Source of the DNA: Neocallimastix lanati (nom. inval.)
Lineage: Eukaryota; Neocallimastigomycota; Neocallimastigomycetes; Neocallimastigales; Neocallimastigaceae
Assembly: GCA_016946835.1 (NCBI GenBank)
Contig: JACVTC010000049.1
Span: forward strand, 930,001 to 994,000
DNA length: 64,000 nt
Direction of reading: 5' to 3'
Of this stretch, positions 25,122 to 36,267 are shown one piece after another. Within the stretch, counting starts at the first letter, position 1. Every line of letters begins with the position of its first letter. Under the pieces are notes generated by a model. It made no database searches and was not told the DNA's origin. It was given only the letters and a program-made list of their open reading frames with translations. The translations under genes were made by a program, and so were the position numbers.

Positions 25122-26133
25122 CTATAAATTATAAATAAATCATGAATAATAATAAGAGATAGTAATAATAGTAGTTTATAATTTATTATTAATGTCGTAA
25201 TTATTTATTATAAATATAGAAAATTATAAAAATTATAATTAAATTATAGACTTTGCAAGTGGATTAATAATTATTTAATTTTTTTTTTTTAATCTTTACC
25301 TTTTTTGTTCTAATAAGAAATTTGTGTCATTAAATCTTTAATTTATCTTTTATATTTAAAGTTATTGATCACGTGAATTATCTTTTTTATTTCCACTTTA
25401 AAGATTTTACAAATTAAATCGCATTATCTCTAACTATTATTTATTCAAATAAAGAAATTATTAACTATTCTATGTAATGGAACATTAATTTCATTTATTA
25501 ATACTTATTTATTAAATAAATACTCTTTTTATAATTATTTATTATTTATTATTCAAATATTATTTATTATTTATTATTTATTATTTATTATTTATTTATT
25601 ATTCAATTATTTATTATTCAATTATTATTTATTATTCAATTATTATTTATTATTCAATTATTATTTATATATTTATTATTTATTATTTATTATTCAATTA
25701 TTTAATATTTATTATTCAATTATTTATTATTTATTTAACATTTCCATTTGATAAAAACAATAATAATATGAATCATAAAAATTATTATTTTAATTTGAAA
25801 ATGTAACTATATTAACTAAAATAGTTTCAAAATAGTTTCGATATTAAATTATAATATAGTATAATTTATTATAATTAATAATTAAAATATATTGGATTAA
25901 AAAAATAAAAAAAAAAAATATATTTCTTTTCTTATTCAATTTTTGTAAAAAGAACCATAGTAAAAAAAAAAAAAAAAAAAAAAATTAGTGAACTTTCAAT
26001 TATTAATTTCTTTATTGTTTTTAATTTTAATATTTTAATAAAAATAGATAAAATAAAAAAATAAAAATAAAATAAATAATATAATATATATAATAATAAT
26101 GAAAATAAATATATAAAGAATAAAGAATTAAAA
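24514..26133. other. Intergenic AT-rich DNA upstream of the CotH gene
   Basis: It contains (ATT)n and (TAA)n runs, a period-7 ATTATTT stretch near 25545-25730 interspersed with ATTCAATT, and a slightly less AT-rich segment near 25290-25470 (GTTATTGATCACGTGAATTATC) without an open frame. No gene is recognised. Confidence 0.65.
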
Positions 26134-26670
26134 ATGAGAATAATAAATTTTATAGTAGTACTATCTTCTTTTTTCATATACGGAAAAAGTAAAAAAAAAA
26201 AAAAAAGACATATATATATTTTTTAATAGTAATTTAGAAAGAAAATTTTTGAAAATATATTACTAAATATTTATTGATATTAATAATAATTTCTTATTTA
26301 TTTACTTTTATATTTTATTTAAATAGCCGAAACTTATAACTTTAAAGTAGTTTCTATCAAAAATAAGACCTTTAATTTAGGAGTAAAATATAATAACCAA
26401 ATTGAACAACTAACATCAAAAACATTTCCATGTAAATATTTATTTTATAACATAAAAGTATTCTCGAATAGATATTAATTACTATAATAACGAAAGCAAT
26501 AATATAATATTTATTAAATTCCAAATAAATGATATTAAATTACATATCCTATACTATTTTATTTATTTAAAGTATCACATACAAAGAGAAAAAACTAACT
26601 AATGTTAATATTTAATTAATTAATATTTTCATATATTTATTTCTTTTTATCATATATACACATTCTCTTA

Positions 26671-26703
<33 letters not shown>

Positions 26704-26855
26704 GTATTTGAAGGAACAGTTAATGCAAATAATATAAATAAATACAAATATGTCTACATAGATGAAAACAAAAATGTTATTGAAGAAGAATCAATAGAAA
26801 GAACCTATTCAAAAGAAAATGCTTCTCTCAATGAAGTTTATAATAGGTAAAAATG

Positions 26856-26887
<32 letters not shown>

Positions 26888-27128
26888 TAAAATTAATGTG
26901 ATAAATTATTATTAACAATATATTTTAATAATATATATAATACATATAAAAATATTAATAAAAATTGTTTATAATATTCAACTTTATTACATGTATATCT
27001 TATTTTATATTACTTTTTATTATCCCTTTTATATATATAATTTTATATTTTTAATAAAAAAAAATAAAATAAAATATAAAAAATAAAATATAAAAAATAA
27101 AAAATAAAATAAAAATAAAATAAAAATA

Positions 27129-27159
<31 letters not shown>

Positions 27160-28747
27160 CAATAAAAATATCGAAATTCCAAAACTTCCAGAACCTTTTG
27201 GTCAAGAATATAAAATGGGTAGCGAAGATTTCCAACCATTTCCAAACAATATAATCTACAATGTATATGCTGAGTGTGATGAAGAAGAATATGAAAACAG
27301 AAAAAATTTTCCATTTTTAGAGCCAAATCATAAAGAAGCAAATAATGATCCCTTTAATTGTACCTTTACCATAGTATCACCAACCACTATTTATAAAGGT
27401 ACTGGTAACATGCATTTACTTGGCTTTGGTAGTCGACTTTATAAAAAATTATCTTGGGTAATGAAATTTGATAAGAAAATGATGAAACGTAAATCAATTA
27501 AACTCAGAGGAAACCCAAATGATCCTACTCTTATCCGAGACAAACTTTGTTCAGAAATGTACAAGGCCGTTGGTATACCAACCCAAGGGGGAACCTATGC
27601 TAGACTTATTATTAACAATGATGTGATGGGTCTCTATTCAATTATAGATAGTCTCTCGAAAAAATGGTTTGCAGCATATATTCATGGAAATTTGAATGCC
27701 CATGTGGGTACATCCTATAAATTAGTTTCCAGTCATCCAAATGGACCATATGCTGATTTAAAGTACTTTGGTGAAGATTATATGTTTTATGATGATTATG
27801 GATCTTATATAATAGATGAAATAGATAAACAGGATCCAGAAGCGATTACTTTAATCAATGCCGGTAAATCAAATGTTAAAAGAGACAATGATAATGATAA
27901 TAATAATGATGATGGTGATACTCTCAGTGGTACTGGAGTTGAATGGAATCGTTTTATTTCATTTATTAAATTATATCATGATTGGGTAAATAAATATCAA
28001 AAAGAGGATTCCAGTGAAGCCGTTAAAGACCTTGAAAAATTTTTAGATATTGAATCAACCCTTAAGATTATTGCTATGGATAGTTTAACCATGGCAACTG
28101 ATAATTTCTATTTTGTTCAAAGTAATACAGAACTTTATTATAATCCTGAAAGAAATATTTATCAATTTATTCCATATGATTTTGATGAGTCACTTTCAGG
28201 TGAGAGTGAATACTTTAAATTTGATGAAATTAAAAATGATTGCTTAAATTGGGTTAAAAACTCAACCTTAAATAATAATGATTATTATTTCACTGAGAAT
28301 CTATTTAAACATTCCCAAATTAAGGGTAGATATGATGTTATTCTCTCCACCATTTCCAGAAAGCTTTTTACCCTTGATGTATTGACACCATATATTGATG
28401 CACTTATCAATCTTATTCAAGAAGATATTGAATGGAATTATAATTTAGTTGATGAATATGTTACTGAATATGATGGCGCTGTGAATAAATATACTATGAA
28501 AAATTTCGAGGATGGTGTTAACAGTGGAGGAGTACATAATAACGGAGATGAAAATTCAGAGATATTGAATACTTATCGATTTGGTGTTAAAGAATTTATT
28601 AAATTAAGAGGTGATGGCTGTAGAACTTTTACTAACGGTGTAAAGGTTCAAGAATCACCCAGTAACAGTAATAGAGTATACTCTATATCTTTAACAAAAT
28701 TCTTGATAATCTTAATCGTCTCAATCATTTTCATCACAGTACAATAA
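26134..28747 (+). CDS. Secreted CotH-kinase-fold protein with GPI-type tail, four exons, 630 aa
   Basis: Exons by eye are 26134-26188, 26327-26431, 26705-26846 and 27157-28747. All have GT..AG ends and the joined frame is 1,893 nt. Exon 1 is a signal peptide (MRIINFIVVLSSFFIYG). The CotH domain shows KLRGNPNDPTLIRDKL (about residues 216-231), GLYSIID, a TDNFYF segment (near 416) and PYDFDESLSG (DFD about 442-444), matching the metal-binding and catalytic signatures of the CotH kinase fold. Such proteins are abundant in gut fungi, where some carry dockerins and join cellulosomes. No dockerin or carbohydrate-binding module is visible here. The last 20 residues (ISLTKFLIILIVSIIFITVQ) follow a Ser/Asn-rich spacer, as in GPI-anchored proteins, so cell-surface location is inferred. 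Its substrate is unknown. The ATG at 27215 is internal. The three upstream exons restore the signal peptide. Confidence 0.85.
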
Positions 28748-28800
28748 GTTAATTGAAAAAAAAAAAATTTTTTTTTATATATAAATATGTATGTATGTAT

Positions 28801-28853
28801 GTATGTAATTATAATATTAATTAATAATAATAATTAATATTATAATTACATAC
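28801..28853. repeat. 23-bp perfect inverted repeat in the CotH 3' flank
   Basis: Arms 28801-28823 (GTATGTAATTATAATATTAA..) and 28831-28853 pair perfectly around a 7-nt ATAATAA loop, about 55 bp past the CotH stop codon and right after a (TATG)n run. It is probably within the 3' UTR and could act in RNA stability or 3'-end formation. Confidence 0.8.
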
Positions 28854-30012
28854 TACATAACATGATATTTAATATATATTTATATATTCATATATTTATA
28901 TATTTATAATAAAATATAAATTTTATTTTTTATTTTTTATAATTTTTAATATCTCAAAAATTCTATATTCTATTCTAAAATATTTATAATTCACGTTTTC
29001 AATTTAAAAAAAAAAAAAAAATAAAAATAAAATAAATAAAAAAAAAAGAAAAAGAATTTTTTTTTTTTTTATTTATAATAATTTACTATTAAATCTATTA
29101 ATGTATTTCTTTTTCTAATTTTTTTTTTTTTTTTTTTTTGATTAATTTTTATTCTTTTTTTTTTTTTTTATATATATATATATATTTTAATATATTTATT
29201 TTTATCTAAAATTTTACTACGACTTATATAGCCTATAAAACTATTTATAAATATATATATAAATTTTATTCCTTTTTATTTATTTTTATTTATTTTTATT
29301 TAATTATAATACGACCTATATAGTTAATAAAATTATTTATATAAGTGTAAATTTTTAATACTTCTAAAAAAAAAATAAATAAATAAATAAAAAAAATCAT
29401 AAACTTTAAAAAAATAAAAGTAATAATAATAATAATAATGACAATAAAAATGACAATAAAAATGATACAGTAAAAAAAAAAAAAAAAAAAAAAAAAGACA
29501 AATAAACCACTATATATATTTATTGGATAAATTATATGTTCTTATATAAAATTAATGAGTAATGTAATAGATTAAAAATTTTAATATAAACATTATTAAT
29601 AAAATGATAGGGATAATAGATTAATTTACATGTAAATATATATATATAAAAGTGTATATATAATCTATTTCATTTAAAAATTTATATATATATATATTAA
29701 AATATATATAAATATATTTATTTTGGGTTTTCTATATAATCAAAAATTTAATTATACAGAAAAATAAAAAAAAAAATTTTTTTTTATTATTTATTATTAT
29801 TTATTAATTATTGTTAAAACTTTCTATATTTTATTTATATTATTATCTTCCTAATATTTTAATATTATATATTCTTATATCATTATCAATAATCTATTTT
29901 TTTATTTTGTTTTATTATGATTATTACATATTTATATGTTGCGTTACATTTATCTATGTGTATTAATTCATTTAATGATCACATGATCATTTATATTTTT
30001 ATTATAATAATT
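28854..30012. other. Intergenic AT-rich DNA
   Basis: Poly-T and poly-A runs and a short diverged direct repeat (TACGACTTATATAG near 29218 and TACGACCTATATAG near 29310). No coding signal is seen. Confidence 0.6.
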
Positions 30013-31184
30013 GAATGTGTTGCATTTCAGAATGTGACTTATAAATAAAAATATAATTTGAAATTTAAAGACCCACTTTTAATTTTTTTTTTAAATAATT
30101 GTTAAAACTATTTATAAGCTAACTTAATCCAATAAATATTAAAAAATACTTTAATCATTATTGTATTTATTCATTTATTCCCTTTTTTAAAATAATTTTA
30201 ACTATCAATAAACTATAATTATATACAATAAAATTCATTTGGTCAATTATCTGTCATTTCTTAATAATTTGATAATAAATATATAAATCTTTTATTTTAT
30301 TTTTTTTTTTTTTAATGATTAATTTTAATAATACACATTTGTAATTATATATATTTTAAATGAAGATTAATTATCTATATCTTATTTTTTAATTTTTTTA
30401 TAATTTAAATTATTCCTTTTTTTTTTTTTTTTTTTTGATGTAACTGATAAATATAAAGTATTTATAAGATATTTTATTTTTTTAATACATTTTTAAATAT
30501 AAAAATTTTTATATTATAATTTTAATCCACTTTTATTTATTTTTACTATTTAATAACTATTTCTATTATTTTTATAGTTATTAATGATGTTTCTTTAATT
30601 ATTATTACAGTTTATATTATCTATTTATTATTTATTATAAATTTATTACATAAAATGATAAAAGAAAAACTTTTTTATGTTTTTCTAAAGTTCTTAAATG
30701 TTATTTTTATTAATTCATTTATATATATATTTGTAAATAATAATAATTATTATTTATAATTTTAATCATCATTATTATTTTTATTAATATTATTATTATT
30801 ATTAATGACAATCCTTTTACAATTACTATACTGTTTATATTATTTATTTTATATATTATTTATTTATTTACTTATTTATTTATTTATTTAATTAAAAAGA
30901 TATCTGTAATAATATCTAAATATGAAAAAAAAATTTTTTAATATTTAAATATTTACTTTTAAAAAAAAAAAAAAAAAAAAAATACATCAATATTTGTAGT
31001 ATTTAAATATTTACTTTAAAAAAATAAATACATCAATTTTATTAATATTTATTAAATTGATTTATTTATTTATTTATTTTATAATTTTCAATTGGTGAAA
31101 TTTAACTTAGCATTTTTTTAATAGGTCACATGCTTTCAAAAAAAATTTGGAGAAATACCCCACTCGCGAAAATACCCCACACCT
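30013..31184 (-). mobile_element. Internally deleted MULE, minus orientation
   Basis: The right part (31071-31184) is the reverse complement of the left terminus of MULE copy 2, including CACATGCTTTCAAAAAAA and a terminal CCCCACACC. The left part (about 30105-30270) is the reverse complement of the copy 2 region after the transposase (AATTCATTTGGTCAATT, CTGTCATTTCTTAATAATTT). The segment near 30550-30840 matches the copy 2 leader (AATGACAATCCTTTTA). The transposase is wholly absent. The low-coordinate end at GAATGTGTTGCATTTC is approximate and no clean target duplication was found. A further terminus-like fragment lies at 31232-31251. Confidence 0.72.
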
Positions 31185-31328
31185 AAAAAAAAAATCGTTT
31201 TTTTTTTTTTTTTTTTTTTTTTTGAATTTAGTGGGAGAAATGCACTACACCCAGGTTTTACAGGTTTTAGTATTAGCTTAGATTGGAAGATTAGGTTGTA
31301 TAATCTAACCCATTAAATATTAAAAATA

Positions 31329-31473
31329 GGTAGAGTTGCATTTCCCCAAGTTGTATTTCGTCAGGTTGCATTTCGACAAGTGGAGTATTGATATAAATAA
31401 ATGAATAAATAAATATTAATTCAAAATAATTTTTTTTAAAATTGTTTTTATTCGATATTAATAATATTTAGTT

Positions 31474-31505
<32 letters not shown>

Positions 31506-31552
31506 TAATTTTCAATTTGGCTAAATGCAACTTGGCGAAATGCCCCACACCC
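31329..31552. mobile_element. 224-bp MITE-like MULE derivative
   Basis: This is only two MULE termini joined. The left side begins GGTAGAGTTGCATTTCC, like the right end of copy 2 read inward. The right side ends GGCGAAATGCCCCACACCC, the reverse complement of the copy 2 left end. Flanks TTAAAAATA and TTATAAATA match at 8 of 9 bases, in keeping with a 9-bp target duplication. It has no coding capacity and needs a transposase in trans. Confidence 0.75.
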
Positions 31553-31604
31553 TTATAAATAATGCATTGTGTATTGGATTTAAACCTTACCTTATGTAAA
31601 TAAC

Positions 31605-31960
31605 GAGAGTGGGACATTTCGTCAAGCTGCGTTTCACCAAATTTTTGAATAATTTAAAATATAAAAGAATTAAAAAATGAGATTTAAATAATTAATCTTC
31701 ATTTTAAATATATATAATTAAAAATATATATTATCAAAATTAATCATTAAAATAAAAAAAAAAAAAAAAAAAGATTTATATATTTAATATCAAAATCTTT
31801 CGAACTTTCCTTTTATTAACCCTGAATATATATATGATATTTATAATATAATAAAAGGTAAGTTCCAAGAACATAATTATGTTCATTTTTTGGAATTTTT
31901 AGAATATTTTAAAAAAACCAATTTAATTAATTATCTTTTAAAAAATACTTAAATTTATTT

Positions 31961-32010
<50 letters not shown>

Positions 32011-32879
32011 TTTTTCAATTATTATTGGAATTACAAAAAGAACTCAAATATTATGTTGACAAAGAAAGGAGAACTACCGGAATTTTTTTTAAAAAAAAAT
32101 TAATACGGACTGAGGAAATAAAGGCTTTAGTTAAATAATACAAAAATAAAGAAACTCTATTAATAAAAAAAAGTAAAGGGTTAGAATTATTTCATTGAAT
32201 TAAGGTTGAAAATTTTATATGATTTAAATATTAAAATTATTGATTAGTAATAAATTATTAAGAAATAACAGAAAATTGACCAAATGAATTCTGTCGTACA
32301 TAATTCTAGTTTATTAATAGTTAAAAAATTATTTTAAAAAGAGAATGAATGAATAAATACAATAATGATTAAAGTATTTTCTAATATTTATTGGATTAAG
32401 TTAGCTTAAGAACATTAAAATATATAATTTTATAATCAAATATTATTATATTAAAAATATATTTTTATAATTAAAATATTGTTATTATAATATTATTTTT
32501 TTACAAAATATAAATTTATACTGTTATAATTAAAAATAATTTTTGTATTTTTTTTTTTTTAAAAAAATATTAAAATATATTTTTATTTTTATTATTAAAT
32601 ATATTTTTATCATTAAATATTATAAATAATTATTTTATTACTATTTTACAAAAAATTAAAATATATCTTTATAGTTAAATATATTTTTAAAAATAATTAT
32701 TTTATTACTATTTTACAAAATATTAAAAATATTTAATATTTGTAAAGATAATATTAAAATAATATTGATTATTAAATAAATATTATAAAAAAGTTTTAAA
32801 AAACATTTTTTGAATTTTTATTTATTTATTTATTCATTCATTTATATCAATACGCCACTTGGTGAAATGCAACTCTCCC
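31605..32879 (+). mobile_element. Internally deleted MULE with transposase remnant
   Basis: The left end is GAGAGTGGGACATTTCGTC. The right end is GGTGAAATGCAACTCTCCC. Flanks GTAAATAAC (31596-31604) and ATAAATAAC (32880-32888) share 8 of 9 bases, as expected for a 9-bp duplication. The leader, finger and first two catalytic Asp of the transposase are missing. Only the C-terminal third and the downstream non-coding part remain. Confidence 0.78.
31785..32215 (+). pseudogene. MULE transposase C-terminal fragment
   Basis: Reading INPEYIYDIYNIIKG, then HNYVHFLEFLEYFKKTN, matches the region of copy 2 between the second Asp and the catalytic Glu. The segment that would hold the Glu is deleted and replaced by a frame-breaking TAA and an A-run of about 45. 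Downstream fragments (FFQLLLELQKE, RRTTGIF, RTEEIKAL) are in shifted frames. It is non-functional. Confidence 0.75.
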
Positions 32880-34246
32880 ATAAATAACCTATAATTTACA
32901 CTACAAATTAAGCTTACTATTTGTTATTTATAATTTACAATTCATTTATAATTTTTTTTTTTTATTTTTTTTTTTAGAATTTTGGCATGAATTAATATTA
33001 TCTATTGAATATTAAAATTAAGAAGTTCATTTAACATAAAAAAAAAAATAAAAATAAAAAAAATAAAAAGAAATCAATATATATATATATAACAATTTCA
33101 GTAATCAATATTTTTTTGTGAAAATTATGCTACCAATGGGAAATTAACTTTTTATTAAAAAAAAAGAAGTTCTCTTAATATACAACAACAACAACAACAA
33201 TAATAATAATAATAATTGTATTATTATTATTATTAACCAATAACAAAAGTTTATATATTAATTTTTGTACAAGTGATGAATTTAATAAAAAATTGAATTT
33301 TTTTTCTAAATCATTATTTTTATTTTTCTCATGGTTCTTATGGTTCTTGAGGATAGGAACGGGAAAATTTAATTGATATTTAACTTTTTATTTTATATAT
33401 GTTTTTTTTTTTTTTTTTTGAAGGACTTTTATTTTTTATTAATATCATTTTTTGATTATATTTCTATAATTCAATTATATATCAATAATATATACTTCAT
33501 TTTAAAATATTATTATATATTTTAAATATTTTAAAAATAATGAAAAAAAAAAAAATTACCAATAAAATTTCAAATATATATTTTTTTCTTATATATATAA
33601 TAACTTTTTATTCATTGAATATGAATTTTTAATAATTTAAAAACTCAGTTTCTTTTTTTTTATATCTCATTTTTATTTTAATTTTACTTTTAATTATATT
33701 TTTATTACATTATAAATATATATATATATATTTAATTAAATTTTATATCTTTTATTATTATTATTATTACTATTATTATTATTATTATTTTTTTTAAGTT
33801 ATAACTTTATAACTTATAAATTGAATAATAATAATAATAATGATAAATATGTTTGAAATACTAAATTAAAGAAATAAATGAATGAGTCACTTTTTTTTTT
33901 TTTTTTTGTACAATTAATAAGGAATTAAATATTAAAAAGTTAAATATATTTACACACATATATAAAATTTAAACAATTTTTATGATATTAAAGTATTAGT
34001 TTGAATGAATAAATTAAACATCTTATTTAAGCTTATATTTATTAAATAAGAATTGAGAATAATTAAAGAACATGTAATTTCGTTTTATTATATTATATTA
34101 TATTAATTATATTACTGTTTTTTAAAACCATTTAAATTATAGATCAATATATATTATTTTTAAATTACAAAAAAAAAAGAAAAAGAAAAAAAAAAGTAAA
34201 AAAAATAAAATTATTTTCAAGAAGTTGAATTAAAAATAAATGTACC

Positions 34247-34281
<35 letters not shown>

Positions 34282-34367
34282 TTATAATTTGTATTATAGT
34301 TTAATATATACTGTTATTATTAATTAAAAATAAAAATAAACAAATTTGTTTTCAGATTGCTTAAATA

Positions 34368-34398
<31 letters not shown>

Positions 34399-34729
34399 TT
34401 TTTAATTTAAAAAAATAAACAAAATTGTTACGAGTGAATCATTTTTTTTATTTTTATAATCATCAAGGTATTAAATATTAATTAAATGAACTTTTTTTTT
34501 TTTTTTTTTTTTTTTTTTCGTTATTATTTAAATTACAGCTAATAATATAAAAATTTAAATACATACTATTTAAATATTAATTGGAAAGTGAAAAAGTAAA
34601 TTAATTTTAATATATATATATATTTTTAATTAAAGATAAAGAATTTAAATTTCTATTATATATATATAAAGTTAACATTTATATATTAAAAAAATAACAA
34701 TTAACTTGAATTTTTAACCTAATATTAAT

Positions 34730-34765
<36 letters not shown>

Positions 34766-34947
34766 TTGGACAAGAAACTTTTTAATTAAATTTAATTTTT
34801 TTTTTTTTTTATTAGTATTAGTTTTATTTTATAAAGTTTGTATTGAATATATTCGTTCTATTTTTATTTTTTACTTATAAATAAAATTTCTATTTATTAA
34901 TGATAAATTAAATTATTAAAGTTATATTCAGTATAAATGTTATTACT

Positions 34948-35846
34948 TATAATGAACCTTTTTTTTTTTTTTTTCCTTTATATTGTAAAGTTCAGATCAA
35001 TTTTATATATCAAATTGTTATATTAAAATTTATATTATAAATTACAAATTAATATTTAATTATTTTATTTAATTTACTTTTTAATTTATTTATATATTTT
35101 TTTAAAAAAAAACAAAAAATTGGAATACATATTTAAAAAATTAAGAGTTTTTTTTATTTTCTTTATTTTTATTTTATTTTTATTTTTTTTTTCTTTTCAC
35201 TTTACATATTTTTAATATGCCAACAATATATTAATTATAATTTTTAAATTTTTTTATTATCGACTATTTTATTATTACACGTAATAAAAGTTTATTATTT
35301 TTTTTTTTAAAAAAAAAAAGAGACAAAAACTGGATTGCATATTTTAAAAATTATGAAATTATTTATTTATTTATTTATTTATTTCTATTTTATTTTTATT
35401 TTTTTTTATTGCTACATGTAATTTTAATATTTTAATAATATATATTAATTATAATTTAATTTTTTTTTCTACTATAAATCATTTGATTATTGCATGTTAT
35501 AAAAGATGTTTTTATTATTAATTTATTATTGCATATTATAAAAGAAGTTCTTTTATTTTTTTTTATTTTTTTTTATTTTTATTTTATATTTCTATTTTAT
35601 TTTTTATTTTTTATTTTTTATTTTATTTATTTTTTTTTTAATTTCACTAATTATAATGAACCTTTTTTTTTTTCCTTAAATTATAAAGTTCAGCTCAATT
35701 TTATATATCAAATTAATATAATAAAATTTAGATTATAAATTACAAATTACAATTATAGTGATTAAATAAAGTATATTTAATTATCTTATTTAATTTACTT
35801 ATATATATAAATATTTTAAAAAAAATAAAAAACTGAAATATCTATG

Positions 35847-35877
<31 letters not shown>

Positions 35878-35990
35878 TTATTTTATTTTAAATTTATTAC
35901 TACACGTTATTATTATAATATTCTAATAATATATTAATTATAATTCATTTTCTTTTCCATTATTTTATGAATTATTATAAATAATTGAAT
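34948..35990. repeat. Diverged large tandem repeat
   Basis: Segments starting ATAATGAACCTTTTTT at about 34950 and 35655 both continue with AAAGTTCAG.TCAATTTTATATATC and ATTATAAATTACAAATTA. Inner segments ending ATATTAATTATAATT recur near 35235, 35450 and 35935. Copies differ by many indels. The order suggests an old roughly 700-bp duplication with an inner partial copy. Confidence 0.6.
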
Positions 35991-36184
35991 AATAAGTAAT
36001 AAGTAATAAATAATGAATTATAAATAACGAATAATATATATAATGAAAAATAAATAATAAAATTTGTTACATTAAAGATAATACAAAGTTAGGTCTATTC
36101 TAATAATACATTCATCATTTACCATTTGTGTAACAAATAAAGGAAAAATCTAATAAAAATTAAAATTTGTTGTAATTTTTTTTA

Positions 36185-36267
36185 GTTAAATGTAACAGAT
36201 TGTAAAGATCAGTATGGTGGCTTTGCTGATATTTTCTTTTTAGAGGACACTTTCAAAGTTCAGTAAT
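36185..36267 (+). other. Isolated coding-like island, possible exon remnant
   Basis: After a TTTTTTTTAG that resembles a 3' splice site, the reading LNVTDCKDQYGGFADIFFLE.. runs about 26 codons to a TAA with balanced base composition, unlike the flanks. No other exon was found nearby. It may be a gene relic, a terminal exon of an unseen gene or chance. Confidence 0.3.

Noticed and set aside
27029-27341. Two minus-strand ORFs over the CotH gene
   Set aside because: They are shadows of CotH exon 4 and its poly-A intron end on the wrong strand.
35490-35738. 82-residue Phe/Tyr-rich ORF
   Set aside because: Poly-T driven reading frame inside diverged non-coding repeats.
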